DNA of 16,734 nucleotides from Oscillospiraceae bacterium (GTDB taxonomy: Bacteria > Bacillota > Clostridia > Oscillospirales > Ruminococcaceae): the NCBI GenBank assembly GCA_900765125.1, contig CAAFQL010000019.1:1-16734 (forward strand), written 5' to 3'. The notes under the pieces are model-generated. The model searched no databases, was not told the origin of the DNA, and worked only from the letters and a program-made list of their open reading frames with translations. This document shows positions 1-6,192 of the stretch, in pieces. The first letter of the stretch is position 1; each line of letters starts with the position of its first letter. The position numbers and the translations under genes are program-made.

Positions 1-1266
1 CAAAAAAGGCGCTTTCAAAGAATAGCCGTAAAGACTGAGTCCATGAATATTTGTAGATATTTCCGGAAGTGCATTTAAAAATATACCGCAGATCGCAGCA
101 GGATTTTTACACGCCTTTTTCATCGCAATAGAAAGAACTTCACGCTGACGGCTGGTTCTCTCAAAATCTGCATTGCCTACATACCGGATACGACTGTAAG
201 AGAGTGCCTGTTTTCCGCTGAGATTATAAGTTCCGCCGCCATCAAGCAGATCATCGTTGCGCTTGTCACCCATAAGCTCGTTAACCTCGCTTATAAGAAT
301 TTCATTAAGGGCATTCGCCTCATCATCAGAAAGAGTTATTTCCACTCCGCCGACAGAATCTATAACGGCAGCACAAGCAGCGAACGAAACCAGGACATAA
401 TCATCTATCTTAATACCATAATTAGATTCAATAGTATCCATAAGAAGCTCAGGACCCCCATAGGCATAAGCTGAATTAAGTTTTCCGCTGCCATAGGTAT
501 CGTTTATATAGACATACACATCACGAAGAAATGACGTCATATATATAGTATTATTTTTAGAATTTATTGAAAGCAATATGATCGAATCTGAACGTCCGGA
601 ATCTGTTTCAATATCACGGGAATCAGTACCGATAACAAGAATATTATCAACCTTGGAAGAACTTACAGCATCTTCGGTACGATTTCTGTCAGCTGAAGCT
701 ACTATATTCGTTCTGAAAATACCTACAAGTGCGATTGCTGAATATATCAGGAACACTGCGATTATCAGTACCAGTATAAATCTGAGCACTATAATCCACA
801 ATGGCTTTTGCTTTGATTTTTGTCTTGGTCTTGAAGATGGCTGACGGTTCTGCCTGTATCCCGCATTGTTGCGGCTGGGATTATTTCTTGGCGGCATAGG
901 CGGAGGAGAATATGGCTGTCTCTGCTGTGTACTTCTGTATCCTGTATTTCCCTGCTGATATGAAGAACTGTACACGCCCCTATCGTTTCTGCCATATTCC
1001 GTATGCGGGATCTTAGGAGGCTCATTATATCCTCTGTTATATCCGCTGTTATTGGGAGTATTTACAGGTCTTACAGGTTTATTCGGATTTCTTCTGTCCA
1101 TTCCGGTACGTCTTGCATTTTCTTCCTGATTGATACGTCTGCGTATTTCTTCTGCGCTAAGTTTCTGAGTATCATACTGATCTGAACGTTTTACTGTTTC
1201 CTGAATAGGAATATATTGTGTTTCCTGATCATCCGAGCGATCCTGATATCTGTTTCTTAAATCCAT
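1..1266 (-). CDS. LytR-CpsA-Psr (LCP) family cell-wall polymer transferase, C-terminus cut by window edge
   Basis: LCP enzymes transfer undecaprenyl-linked wall polymers (teichoic acids or capsule-type glycans) to peptidoglycan on the outer face of the membrane. I translated 422 codons from the ATG at 1266 without meeting a stop, so the end lies outside the window. Residues 1-157 are polar and disordered, rich in Arg, Asn, Gln, Tyr and Pro. One membrane helix lies at about 158-181. The LCP domain then shows NILVIGTDSRD (208-218), GRSDSIILLSIN (224-235), SFLRDVYVYI (245-254), LNSAYAYGGPELL, a YNLSGKQALSYSRIRY block, and NADFERTSRQREVL. These carry the conserved Asp and Arg residues that bind pyrophosphate and Mg2+. 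AAAGGAG sits 5 bases upstream of the ATG. It is the third gene of the rlmB operon, 21 bases after the preceding stop. The family is firm; the polymer attached is unknown. Confidence 0.93.
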   Translation of the reverse strand, partial: MDLRNRYQDRSDDQETQYIPIQETVKRSDQYDTQKLSAEEIRRRINQEENARRTGMDRRNPNKPVRPVNTPNNSGYNRGYNEPPKIPHTEYGRNDRGVYSSSYQQGNTGYRSTQQRQPYSPPPMPPRNNPSRNNAGYRQNRQPSSRPRQKSKQKPLWIIVLRFILVLIIAVFLIYSAIALVGIFRTNIVASADRNRTEDAVSSSKVDNILVIGTDSRDIETDSGRSDSIILLSINSKNNTIYMTSFLRDVYVYINDTYGSGKLNSAYAYGGPELLMDTIESNYGIKIDDYVLVSFAACAAVIDSVGGVEITLSDDEANALNEILISEVNELMGDKRNDDLLDGGGTYNLSGKQALSYSRIRYVGNADFERTSRQREVLSIAMKKACKNPAAICGIFLNALPEISTNIHGLSLYGYSLKAPFL

Positions 1267-1287
1267 GAAATCTCCTTTCTTATATAT

Positions 1288-3792
1288 TTATTTCAGACGT
1301 ACTGCAATAGCCGTTACTGCCGAAGATGCTATCTGGAAAAGCAGAAACGTCTCAGTGGTAACACTGGTATATGCACTTAGTCCTATATATATAAATGCAA
1401 TAGCAAAACCGATTATTGCTGCTACTGACTGGAGAATTATTCCTGTCATAGCGCTGCGGCGTATTTTTTTTGCCGAAATTATCAATCTTATAGTATCCAT
1501 AGCGCTTCCAGACGTAATAGCAGAAGCACTTACATTATCTGCTGTTGAAGTATACTTATCAAAGATCTCATGCAAAGCCATAGGCACTACCTTTATGCTG
1601 TTTTCCGGCATCTGGTAAAGACCTGCAATGATCTGCTGAGTAAGAAAGCTGTCAACAGATTTTACAACCAGTACAATATCCTCATCCATAAGTTTATTCA
1701 ACTGATGCTTCATACGTCCGTTTGCAGAAATCTTTACAAGTATCATAGCTGAAAGAACACCGCTTACAGAGAAATAAAGTATCTCATTTCCGTTTCCTGC
1801 ATATTCAGCTTCACGCATAGGTGACGGAAGGCCTTCAACATTATGCAGAAGCATCATTTCACGATTTCCAAGAAGTACACGACGGTTTCTGATCCATCCG
1901 CTCAGACCGTAATTTTCTTCATACATAACATTATCTACAGGAGGAATATTACCGCCTTCCTCATTGATCATTTTATCAAAAGCATATTTTAAAACACTGT
2001 CAGCCTGTCTTGAAAGTCCTGCTGCCATAAGGATCACTTCTTCTATTTTTGCATCTCTGAAAGGCTTCATACCCTCTATTGTAACGGCACTTTCAGGAAA
2101 AAGAGAAGAAGCATTTACCATAATAGAATTAGTATCATAAAACTCATCCACACTCTGATAACCGAGAAGTGCAGAGCCTCGCTTGGTAAGTTTTTTCGCT
2201 GCTATATTCAGCGGAATATTTGTTGTCAGCATTACACCGGAACAACATCCCCCGCAAAGAAGCATGGCAAAAACTGACAAGAAAAAGCCGAAAACCGCAT
2301 CTGACGGCATGACTGTGATTCTTATGCCAGTAATAGCAGCTGCTATGAGAATTGAAACTACACAAATAAGAGGAGTTGCCTTGCGGCAGAATCTATCTCC
2401 CATATCAGACGAATATGTATAACGCAAGAAATCGCTCATCTGATGTGCTTTTCTCATTGAAACGAGAATAGGATAATCATGCTGAACACCCTTGGTAAGT
2501 TTTTCCGCATCGCTGTCGTCATTTACATAGGTAAGAACATACTGCTCATACTTTTTTGATATAACAGAAAAATTCTTTATAGCACGTCTTATTATAAGCT
2601 GTTTTCCAACTGCATTCATAAACAAGATGAAAATCGCAACAGGTACAAACAGATGTGCTTCTTCCCTTGCAAGACTTGATGATGTCACCGTAGTTACAAT
2701 GGCACTGAGCGTGGCTATGAGGATCGGCATTGCCGCCATACTGTCGCTGTCTGCACGATTTATGCACAGATATTTTACTCCATTCGCAACAGTCGGGAAT
2801 GCTATCATAATTGCGATCATTCCAATGATCATATGTATCATGCTGTATCCGTTGTATCCAATAACAGATATTATAGAATCATAAGCATTGCTGATTCCTT
2901 CCAAAATGCAAAGCACTGAACCGATAAGACAAAGTACTGCCAGCATAATTGTTCTGAACGATACAGTTTTTCTGAGGATATTTATATTTGCACGTATCTC
3001 AGAATCATTATTTGGAATATGTACTATAGGGCTTTTGCTTACCTCAGGATCTTCAAGCTCACGCATTTTCATACGCTTTTTTCTGAGCTTGCGTATTGCC
3101 GCAACACGTCTGCGTCTTTCACGTTCCTCACGTGCATCACGACTAATGAATTTTACTGTATCTGCATGATGCAGGTCGAAAAAGAACGGCTTGCTATCGT
3201 CATCAGTTTTCACAATGTCATCCTGCGGCTTTTCCTCAGTAAATGTATCATTCCTGTATTCATAACGATTTTCGCTGTTTTTTCTTTTTTTTCTGCCCTT
3301 TGAAAGCTTTTCTTCCTTTGCACGTGTGGAATCATCCATAACACGTATCTGCGGTGCATAACTGCCCTTTATATCTTTCTGTTCATCATGAGCAGAATTT
3401 TTCATCTTAACAGCGCCTTCATAACCGTCAATACGATCATTTTTAGGTACAGGCGTTGTCTGAGGATCAGCTGCTGCGGAATTAACAAAGGAAACCTTTT
3501 CACGCATAAGTTCAAGTGTTTGAAAAGCTGCTGCCCGACTGCTCTCTATATCAGCCCTTCCGCCTGAACGAACTTCTCTCTTTATGCAGTTTATTTTCGA
3601 CTCATTCTCCGCACGCCTGAATGAAGCCGGCCTCTCAGAACCATACTGAGGCGTTACTCCTGATGCAGTCTTTCTAAGCATTCTGTGCATTTCAAGCTTA
3701 CCAGAAGGAGTTTTACCCTTGGGCGGAGTTTTTGGATCTTTGCCGCCGTATTCACTGAGAATATCTTCTACTGTATACTTACGATCTGCCAT
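1288..3792 (-). CDS. Degenerate P1B-type ATPase-like membrane protein (probable pseudoenzyme)
   Basis: This 834-residue protein has a charged, disordered N-terminus (1-275; Arg/Lys-rich at 221-243) and then about eight membrane helices in the P1B-ATPase order: near 279-303, 317-338, 352-372, 380-401, 474-492, 497-524, 782-804 and 810-831. Family-like segments are DSMAAMPILIATLSA (350-364, like the NMDxLIALGT helix), KRGSALLGYQSVDEF (537-551, like KRGxLIKGGExLE), RRVLLGNREMM (637-647) and the C-terminal FQIASSAVTAIAVRL. The catalytic residues are gone. The DKTGT position reads NASSL, with Asn at 560 (codon 2113-2115). There is no TGE in a shortened actuator loop (about 402-473). TGD reads SVD (712-714), and the GDGxND segment is missing. 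The CPx region reads CCSGV. Transport by phosphorylation therefore looks impossible; a structural or sensing role is inference. Start: AAGGAG (3808-3813) lies 15 bases before the ATG. A GTG at 3822, overlapping the rlmB stop by one base, would add ten residues but lacks a ribosome site. Confidence 0.8.
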   Translation of the reverse strand: MADRKYTVEDILSEYGGKDPKTPPKGKTPSGKLEMHRMLRKTASGVTPQYGSERPASFRRAENESKINCIKREVRSGGRADIESSRAAAFQTLELMREKVSFVNSAAADPQTTPVPKNDRIDGYEGAVKMKNSAHDEQKDIKGSYAPQIRVMDDSTRAKEEKLSKGRKKRKNSENRYEYRNDTFTEEKPQDDIVKTDDDSKPFFFDLHHADTVKFISRDAREERERRRRVAAIRKLRKKRMKMRELEDPEVSKSPIVHIPNNDSEIRANINILRKTVSFRTIMLAVLCLIGSVLCILEGISNAYDSIISVIGYNGYSMIHMIIGMIAIMIAFPTVANGVKYLCINRADSDSMAAMPILIATLSAIVTTVTSSSLAREEAHLFVPVAIFILFMNAVGKQLIIRRAIKNFSVISKKYEQYVLTYVNDDSDAEKLTKGVQHDYPILVSMRKAHQMSDFLRYTYSSDMGDRFCRKATPLICVVSILIAAAITGIRITVMPSDAVFGFFLSVFAMLLCGGCCSGVMLTTNIPLNIAAKKLTKRGSALLGYQSVDEFYDTNSIMVNASSLFPESAVTIEGMKPFRDAKIEEVILMAAGLSRQADSVLKYAFDKMINEEGGNIPPVDNVMYEENYGLSGWIRNRRVLLGNREMMLLHNVEGLPSPMREAEYAGNGNEILYFSVSGVLSAMILVKISANGRMKHQLNKLMDEDIVLVVKSVDSFLTQQIIAGLYQMPENSIKVVPMALHEIFDKYTSTADNVSASAITSGSAMDTIRLIISAKKIRRSAMTGIILQSVAAIIGFAIAFIYIGLSAYTSVTTETFLLFQIASSAVTAIAVRLK

Positions 3793-3821
3793 GTTTTTAT
3801 ATAAACACTCCTTAGACCTCA

Positions 3822-4616
3822 CTATTTATTCTTACTCTTCTCCATATCTCTCTGACGAACTGCTTCGTAAATAAAAATTCCTGCCGCAACAGATGCATTC
3901 AGAGAATTTACCTGCCCTTTCATAGGGAGTTTCAGCATTGCGTCACAATTTTCTCCTACAAGTCGTCCTATACCAAAGCCCTCTGAACCGATAACAAAGG
4001 CTGTTCCGGTTCTGAAATCAGCATCCGTATAGCTGCTTCCTGAAGCATCTGTACCGTAGATCCAGACACCATTTTCTTTAAGCTTTTCCATAGTCATAAC
4101 AAGATTTGAAACTCTTGCGACCCTCATGTGACTTGCTGCACCTGCCGAGGTTTTTCCTACAGTCAGATTAAGAGAGGCACTTCTTCTTTTAGGGATAATT
4201 ATACCATGAACTCCTGCCGCTTCTGCTGTACGGATAATTGCACCCAGATTATGGGGATCCTGTATCTCATCGCATATTACAACAAGCGGAGCCTCACCCT
4301 TTTCACTTGCATATTCAAGTATAGCCTCAACTGAAACATAGTTGCCGCATGAACCGGCTGCCGCCGCTCCCTGATGATTTGCATTGCCTGTCATCTGAGA
4401 AAGCTTAGCCTCAGTCACTATTTTTACCGGTACACCCTTTTCCTTTGCAAGTTCTGATATCTGACGCAGAACACCGCCATTGCCACTCAGATAAACCGTA
4501 TCCGGCAGGTTATCGCTGCGAAGTGCTTCCATAACAGGATTTCTTCCTGCCAAGAGCTGTTCTGATTCTTGTAATGCAGCATCATGACTTCGGCTGCTGC
4601 GCCTATTATGACTCAT
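3822..4616 (-). CDS. rlmB: 23S rRNA 2'-O-methyltransferase, RlmB/TrmH (SpoU) family
   Basis: SpoU-class knotted methyltransferases use S-adenosylmethionine to methylate a ribose 2'-OH; RlmB acts on G2251 of 23S rRNA in E. coli. The 264-residue product is of normal length. Residues 21-105 form the RNA-binding substrate domain, starting LLAGRNPVMEAL. The three SpoU motifs follow: DPHNLGAIIRTAEAAG (120-135), FVIGSEGFGIGRLV (207-220, the AdoMet-binding knot), and LPMKGQVNSLNASVAAGIFI (230-249). The Asn and Arg of motif 1 and the NSLN of motif 3 are present. I start at the ATG at 4616 because GGAGG lies 7 bases upstream. A longer frame starting at 4661 would begin inside the leader hairpin region and has no ribosome site. 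It is the first gene of the operon with the pseudo-ATPase and LCP genes. The precise target nucleotide is inferred from the family. Confidence 0.92.
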   Translation of the reverse strand: MSHNRRSSRSHDAALQESEQLLAGRNPVMEALRSDNLPDTVYLSGNGGVLRQISELAKEKGVPVKIVTEAKLSQMTGNANHQGAAAAGSCGNYVSVEAILEYASEKGEAPLVVICDEIQDPHNLGAIIRTAEAAGVHGIIIPKRRSASLNLTVGKTSAGAASHMRVARVSNLVMTMEKLKENGVWIYGTDASGSSYTDADFRTGTAFVIGSEGFGIGRLVGENCDAMLKLPMKGQVNSLNASVAAGIFIYEAVRQRDMEKSKNK

Positions 4617-4637
4617 TGGTATTCCTCCGTTCCATTC

Positions 4638-4680
4638 AAAAAAGAAGCCGCAGCTCTGCAAAAACGCACGCAGCTGCGAC
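4638..4680 (-). terminator. Terminator-like hairpin at the 5' end of the rlmB transcript (possible attenuator)
   Basis: On the minus strand GTCGCAGCT (4680-4672) pairs with AGCTGCGGC (4655-4647), giving nine pairs including one G-U. A small inner TGC/GCA helix is possible in the loop. UUCUUUUUU (4646-4638) follows immediately, so the element has intrinsic terminator form. The rlmB ribosome site begins about 12 bases later. It could stop readthrough from the gene ending at 4805. However, the predicted start of the rlmB transcript coincides with its first base, so it would also lie in the rlmB leader as an attenuator or a 5'-stabilising stem. Confidence 0.6.
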
Positions 4681-4684
4681 TTTT

Positions 4685-4713
4685 ATTATAACATGATTAC
4701 ATAAAAAGTACAA
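4685..4713 (-). promoter_or_regulatory. Sigma-A type promoter for the rlmB operon
   Basis: On the minus strand TTGTAC (4713-4708) is followed after exactly 17 bases by TATAAT (4690-4685). The expected transcription start is about 4680-4677, at the first bases of the hairpin. The rlmB ATG lies about 62 bases downstream. Confidence 0.75.
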
Positions 4714-4725
4714 GACCTTTTTGCC

Positions 4726-4772
4726 TTTTTCACAAACTTTTCTTAAAGTGTAAAATTATTCACATTTTCACA
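4726..4772 (+). promoter_or_regulatory. DnaA-box-like 9-mers, group 1
   Basis: Two exact matches to TTWTNCACA occur on the plus strand: TTTTTCACA (4726-4734) and TTATTCACA (4756-4764). A third copy, ATTTTCACA (4764-4772), has one mismatch. They lie between the rlmB promoter and the 3' end of the small membrane-protein gene. Binding by DnaA is inference from the motif alone. Confidence 0.35.
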
Positions 4773-4804
4773 GTAATACTTTGTAAGACTTTTTGAATTC
4801 TCAT

Positions 4805-5056
4805 TTACATAAAGACGAAAGCAATTACCGTAATCAGTCCTGCGATCAAAGTGATCCCGGAAAAAAGTGCTATTTTCTTCCATACCGTTCCTTGCACCGG
4901 AGGCTGCAATTCTTCTAAAACCATCTGAGCCGCTGCTTCTGTTATCTCAGGCGGCAGTTGGGTTACATCGGGTCTGAGATAGAAAACCGCCTTTTCAAAA
5001 TAATCGCCGCCTGGTGACCTTACTTCAATAATTTTCTTGTGTACACCTTTTACCAT
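4805..5056 (-). CDS. Small tail-anchored membrane protein of unknown function
   Basis: This 83-residue protein is not one I can name. Residues 1-58 are soluble, with a KKIIEVRSPGGDYFEKAVFYL stretch near the N-terminus and a Pro-rich piece (LPPEITEAAAQMVLEELQPP) in the middle. Residues 61-83 are a hydrophobic helix ending at the C-terminus, so the protein is probably anchored in the membrane by its tail with the body in the cytoplasm. There is no signal peptide and no catalytic motif. AAGGAG lies 9 bases before the ATG, and the sequence is well ordered, which supports a real gene. It diverges from the tepA operon and lies upstream of rlmB on the same strand. No convincing promoter or terminator of its own was found, and it sits between two groups of DnaA-box-like sites. 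Confidence 0.8.
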   Translation of the reverse strand: MVKGVHKKIIEVRSPGGDYFEKAVFYLRPDVTQLPPEITEAAAQMVLEELQPPVQGTVWKKIALFSGITLIAGLITVIAFVFM

Positions 5057-5136
5057 TTACTTATTCTCCTTTATGAATTTATTTTTGATACTGAAAGTAT
5101 GCACCGTTTTTCTATCTGATAATCAATCAGGTGTGC

Positions 5137-5158
5137 TTTCAACAGGCAAATGTTGAAA
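5137..5158. repeat. Inverted repeat, candidate operator in the divergent intergenic region
   Basis: TTTCAACA (5137-5144) and TGTTGAAA (5151-5158) are perfect 8-base inverted arms separated by GGCAAA. The centre lies about 90 bases upstream of the small membrane-protein start and about 160 bases upstream of the plus-strand -35 box. The size suits a dimeric regulator, but no known operator is recognised. Confidence 0.4.
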
Positions 5159-5236
5159 AGTCGAAAAATCCGGTGGAAAACTCTGTAGAAAGTGTGAAAA
5201 ACTTAAGTTTTAAGGTCATTTTACGATTGTGGAAAA
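5151..5236 (-). promoter_or_regulatory. DnaA-box-like 9-mers, group 2, with phased A-tracts
   Basis: Read on the minus strand, TTTTTCACA (5201-5193) and TTTTCCACA (5236-5228) match TTWTNCACA exactly. TTTTCAACA (5159-5151), TTTTCCACC (5180-5172) and CTTTCTACA (5192-5184) are near matches. The GAAA runs start at 5155, 5163, 5176, 5188 and 5196, averaging about 10 bases apart. That phasing would favour a bent helix. The 5057-5415 stretch has no gene I believe; this group, the dyads and the promoter are its content. Confidence 0.35.
5198..5211. repeat. Perfect 14-base palindrome
   Basis: AAAACTTAAGTTTT is fully self-complementary. It adjoins the second DnaA-box-like group and lies about 100 bases upstream of the tepA-operon -35 box. 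It could be a protein-binding site or chance in A/T-rich DNA. Confidence 0.35.
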
Positions 5237-5307
5237 TCAAGGAAATAAAGACTTACATAGACAACAGAATATATGACATCGATTTTCGTTTTTTCATTTC
5301 ACCAACC

Positions 5308-5336
5308 TTGACATATTATCAAGATAATGATATAAT
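5308..5336 (+). promoter_or_regulatory. Consensus extended -10 promoter of the tepA-ftsK operon, with dyad in the spacer
   Basis: TTGACA (5308-5313) and TATAAT (5331-5336) are both perfect and are separated by 17 bases. TGA at 5328-5330 provides an extended -10. The expected start is near 5343, giving a leader of about 73 bases that contains the 12-base palindrome TTTTGCGCAAAA (5359-5370). The spacer holds ATTATC-AA-GATAAT (5315-5328), an inverted repeat centred between the two boxes, where a repressor would block polymerase. The first ribosome site, AAAGGAG (5402-5408), precedes the tepA ATG by 7 bases. Confidence 0.85.
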
Positions 5337-5415
5337 GTAATGTGAATATCTCCGCATATTTTGCGCAAAAGCGAAAAGAATAAGCTTAAAGTTATTAAAG
5401 CAAAGGAGCATATTC

Positions 5416-6159
5416 ATGAAAAATAACCAAAATAATACCTCTGAGGAAAAAAATGAAAGCACAGTCCAGAAACAGCTCGACGAAGCAGAGATAATAGAAG
5501 AAACAGGCAGCGTAAGATCACAAAATGCAAAGCATCTTATTCACTGTCTTACCATTATTGGTCAGGTCGAGGGTCACGATATTCTGCCTCCTCAGAATAA
5601 AACCACAAAATATGAACACATTATGCCTGCTCTTGTTGCTATTGAACAGGACAGAAGCATCGAAGGTTTGCTGATCCTGCTCAATACTGTAGGCGGCGAT
5701 GTGGAAGCAGGGCTTGCGATTGCAGAGATGATCGCTGGAATGAGTATTCCTACCGTTTCACTTGTCGTAGGCGGAGGACACTCTATAGGTGTACCTCTTG
5801 CAGTAAGTGCAAGGCTGTCTATGATAGTACCGTCAGCCTCCATGACAATCCATCCTGTCCGTACAAACGGCATAGTTATTGGAGTACCTCAAACCATGAC
5901 ATATCTGTCACAAATACAGGATCGTATAACAGGTTTTATATCAGAAAACAGTCATATAAGCGAAGATAAGCTTATTTCGCTTATGCACAATACAAAATCC
6001 ATGACAACTGACATCGGCACTATCATAACGGGAGCCGAGGCTGTGGATCTCGGTATTATTGATAGAGTGGGTTCTCTTCACGATGCACTGGAAAACCTTT
6101 ATTTAATGATAGAAAACGAGAGCGTGCGTTACCCGGATAATCAAAACGCAAGCTTATAA
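5416..6159 (+). CDS. tepA: TepA/ClpP-like serine protease (YmfB family)
   Basis: This is a 247-residue ClpP-fold protein of the kind called translocation-enhancing protein TepA (YmfB) in Bacillus. Motifs in order are LNTVGGDVEAGLAIAEMIA (89-107); GGGHSIGVPLA with Ser123 as the expected nucleophile; IHPVR with His146 as the expected base; and DIGTIITGAEAVDLGIID, in which Asp199 is the likely third member of the triad. Residues 1-36 are polar and disordered. No signal peptide is seen, so a cytoplasmic location is expected. Pairing with an AAA unfoldase is not shown here; no clpX or clpA is adjacent. The gene stands directly upstream of ftsK/spoIIIE, the same order as in Bacillus, which supports the assignment. 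The substrate is unknown. It is the first gene of the long plus-strand operon. Confidence 0.88.
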   Translation: MKNNQNNTSEEKNESTVQKQLDEAEIIEETGSVRSQNAKHLIHCLTIIGQVEGHDILPPQNKTTKYEHIMPALVAIEQDRSIEGLLILLNTVGGDVEAGLAIAEMIAGMSIPTVSLVVGGGHSIGVPLAVSARLSMIVPSASMTIHPVRTNGIVIGVPQTMTYLSQIQDRITGFISENSHISEDKLISLMHNTKSMTTDIGTIITGAEAVDLGIIDRVGSLHDALENLYLMIENESVRYPDNQNASL

Positions 6160-6176
6160 ACTTATAAAGCTATAAA
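6153..6176 (+). repeat. Three imperfect 8-base tandem repeats
   Basis: CTTATAAA (6153-6160), CTTATAAA (6161-6168) and GCTATAAA (6169-6176) run head to tail across the tepA stop codon into the tepA-ftsK gap. No function is evident; slippage is a likely origin. Confidence 0.5.
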
Positions 6177-6192
6177 GCGGAAAGGAACTGAC

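Noticed and set aside
578..1752. Several plus-strand frames opposite the LCP and pseudo-ATPase genes
   Set aside because: They are antisense shadows of minus-strand genes that have clear family motifs or membrane segments.
2100..2130. Calling the pseudo-ATPase a functional metal exporter
   Set aside because: The phosphorylated Asp is Asn and the TGE and GDGxND motifs are missing; transport by the P-type mechanism is not credible.
4617..4661. Longer N-terminus for RlmB
   Set aside because: The upstream start lies in the leader hairpin region without a ribosome site, while the ATG at 4616 has GGAGG at good distance.
4726..5236. Chromosomal replication origin
   Set aside because: DnaA-like boxes alone are not enough. 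There is no dnaA, dnaN, gyrB or AT-rich unwinding region with 13-mers, and the genes here are not usual origin neighbours.
5131..5340. Open frame of 69 codons from a GTG in the divergent intergenic region
   Set aside because: No ribosome site, low-complexity translation that mirrors the repeated GAAAA/TGTGGAAAA DNA pattern, and it runs through the -35 and -10 boxes of the strong promoter.
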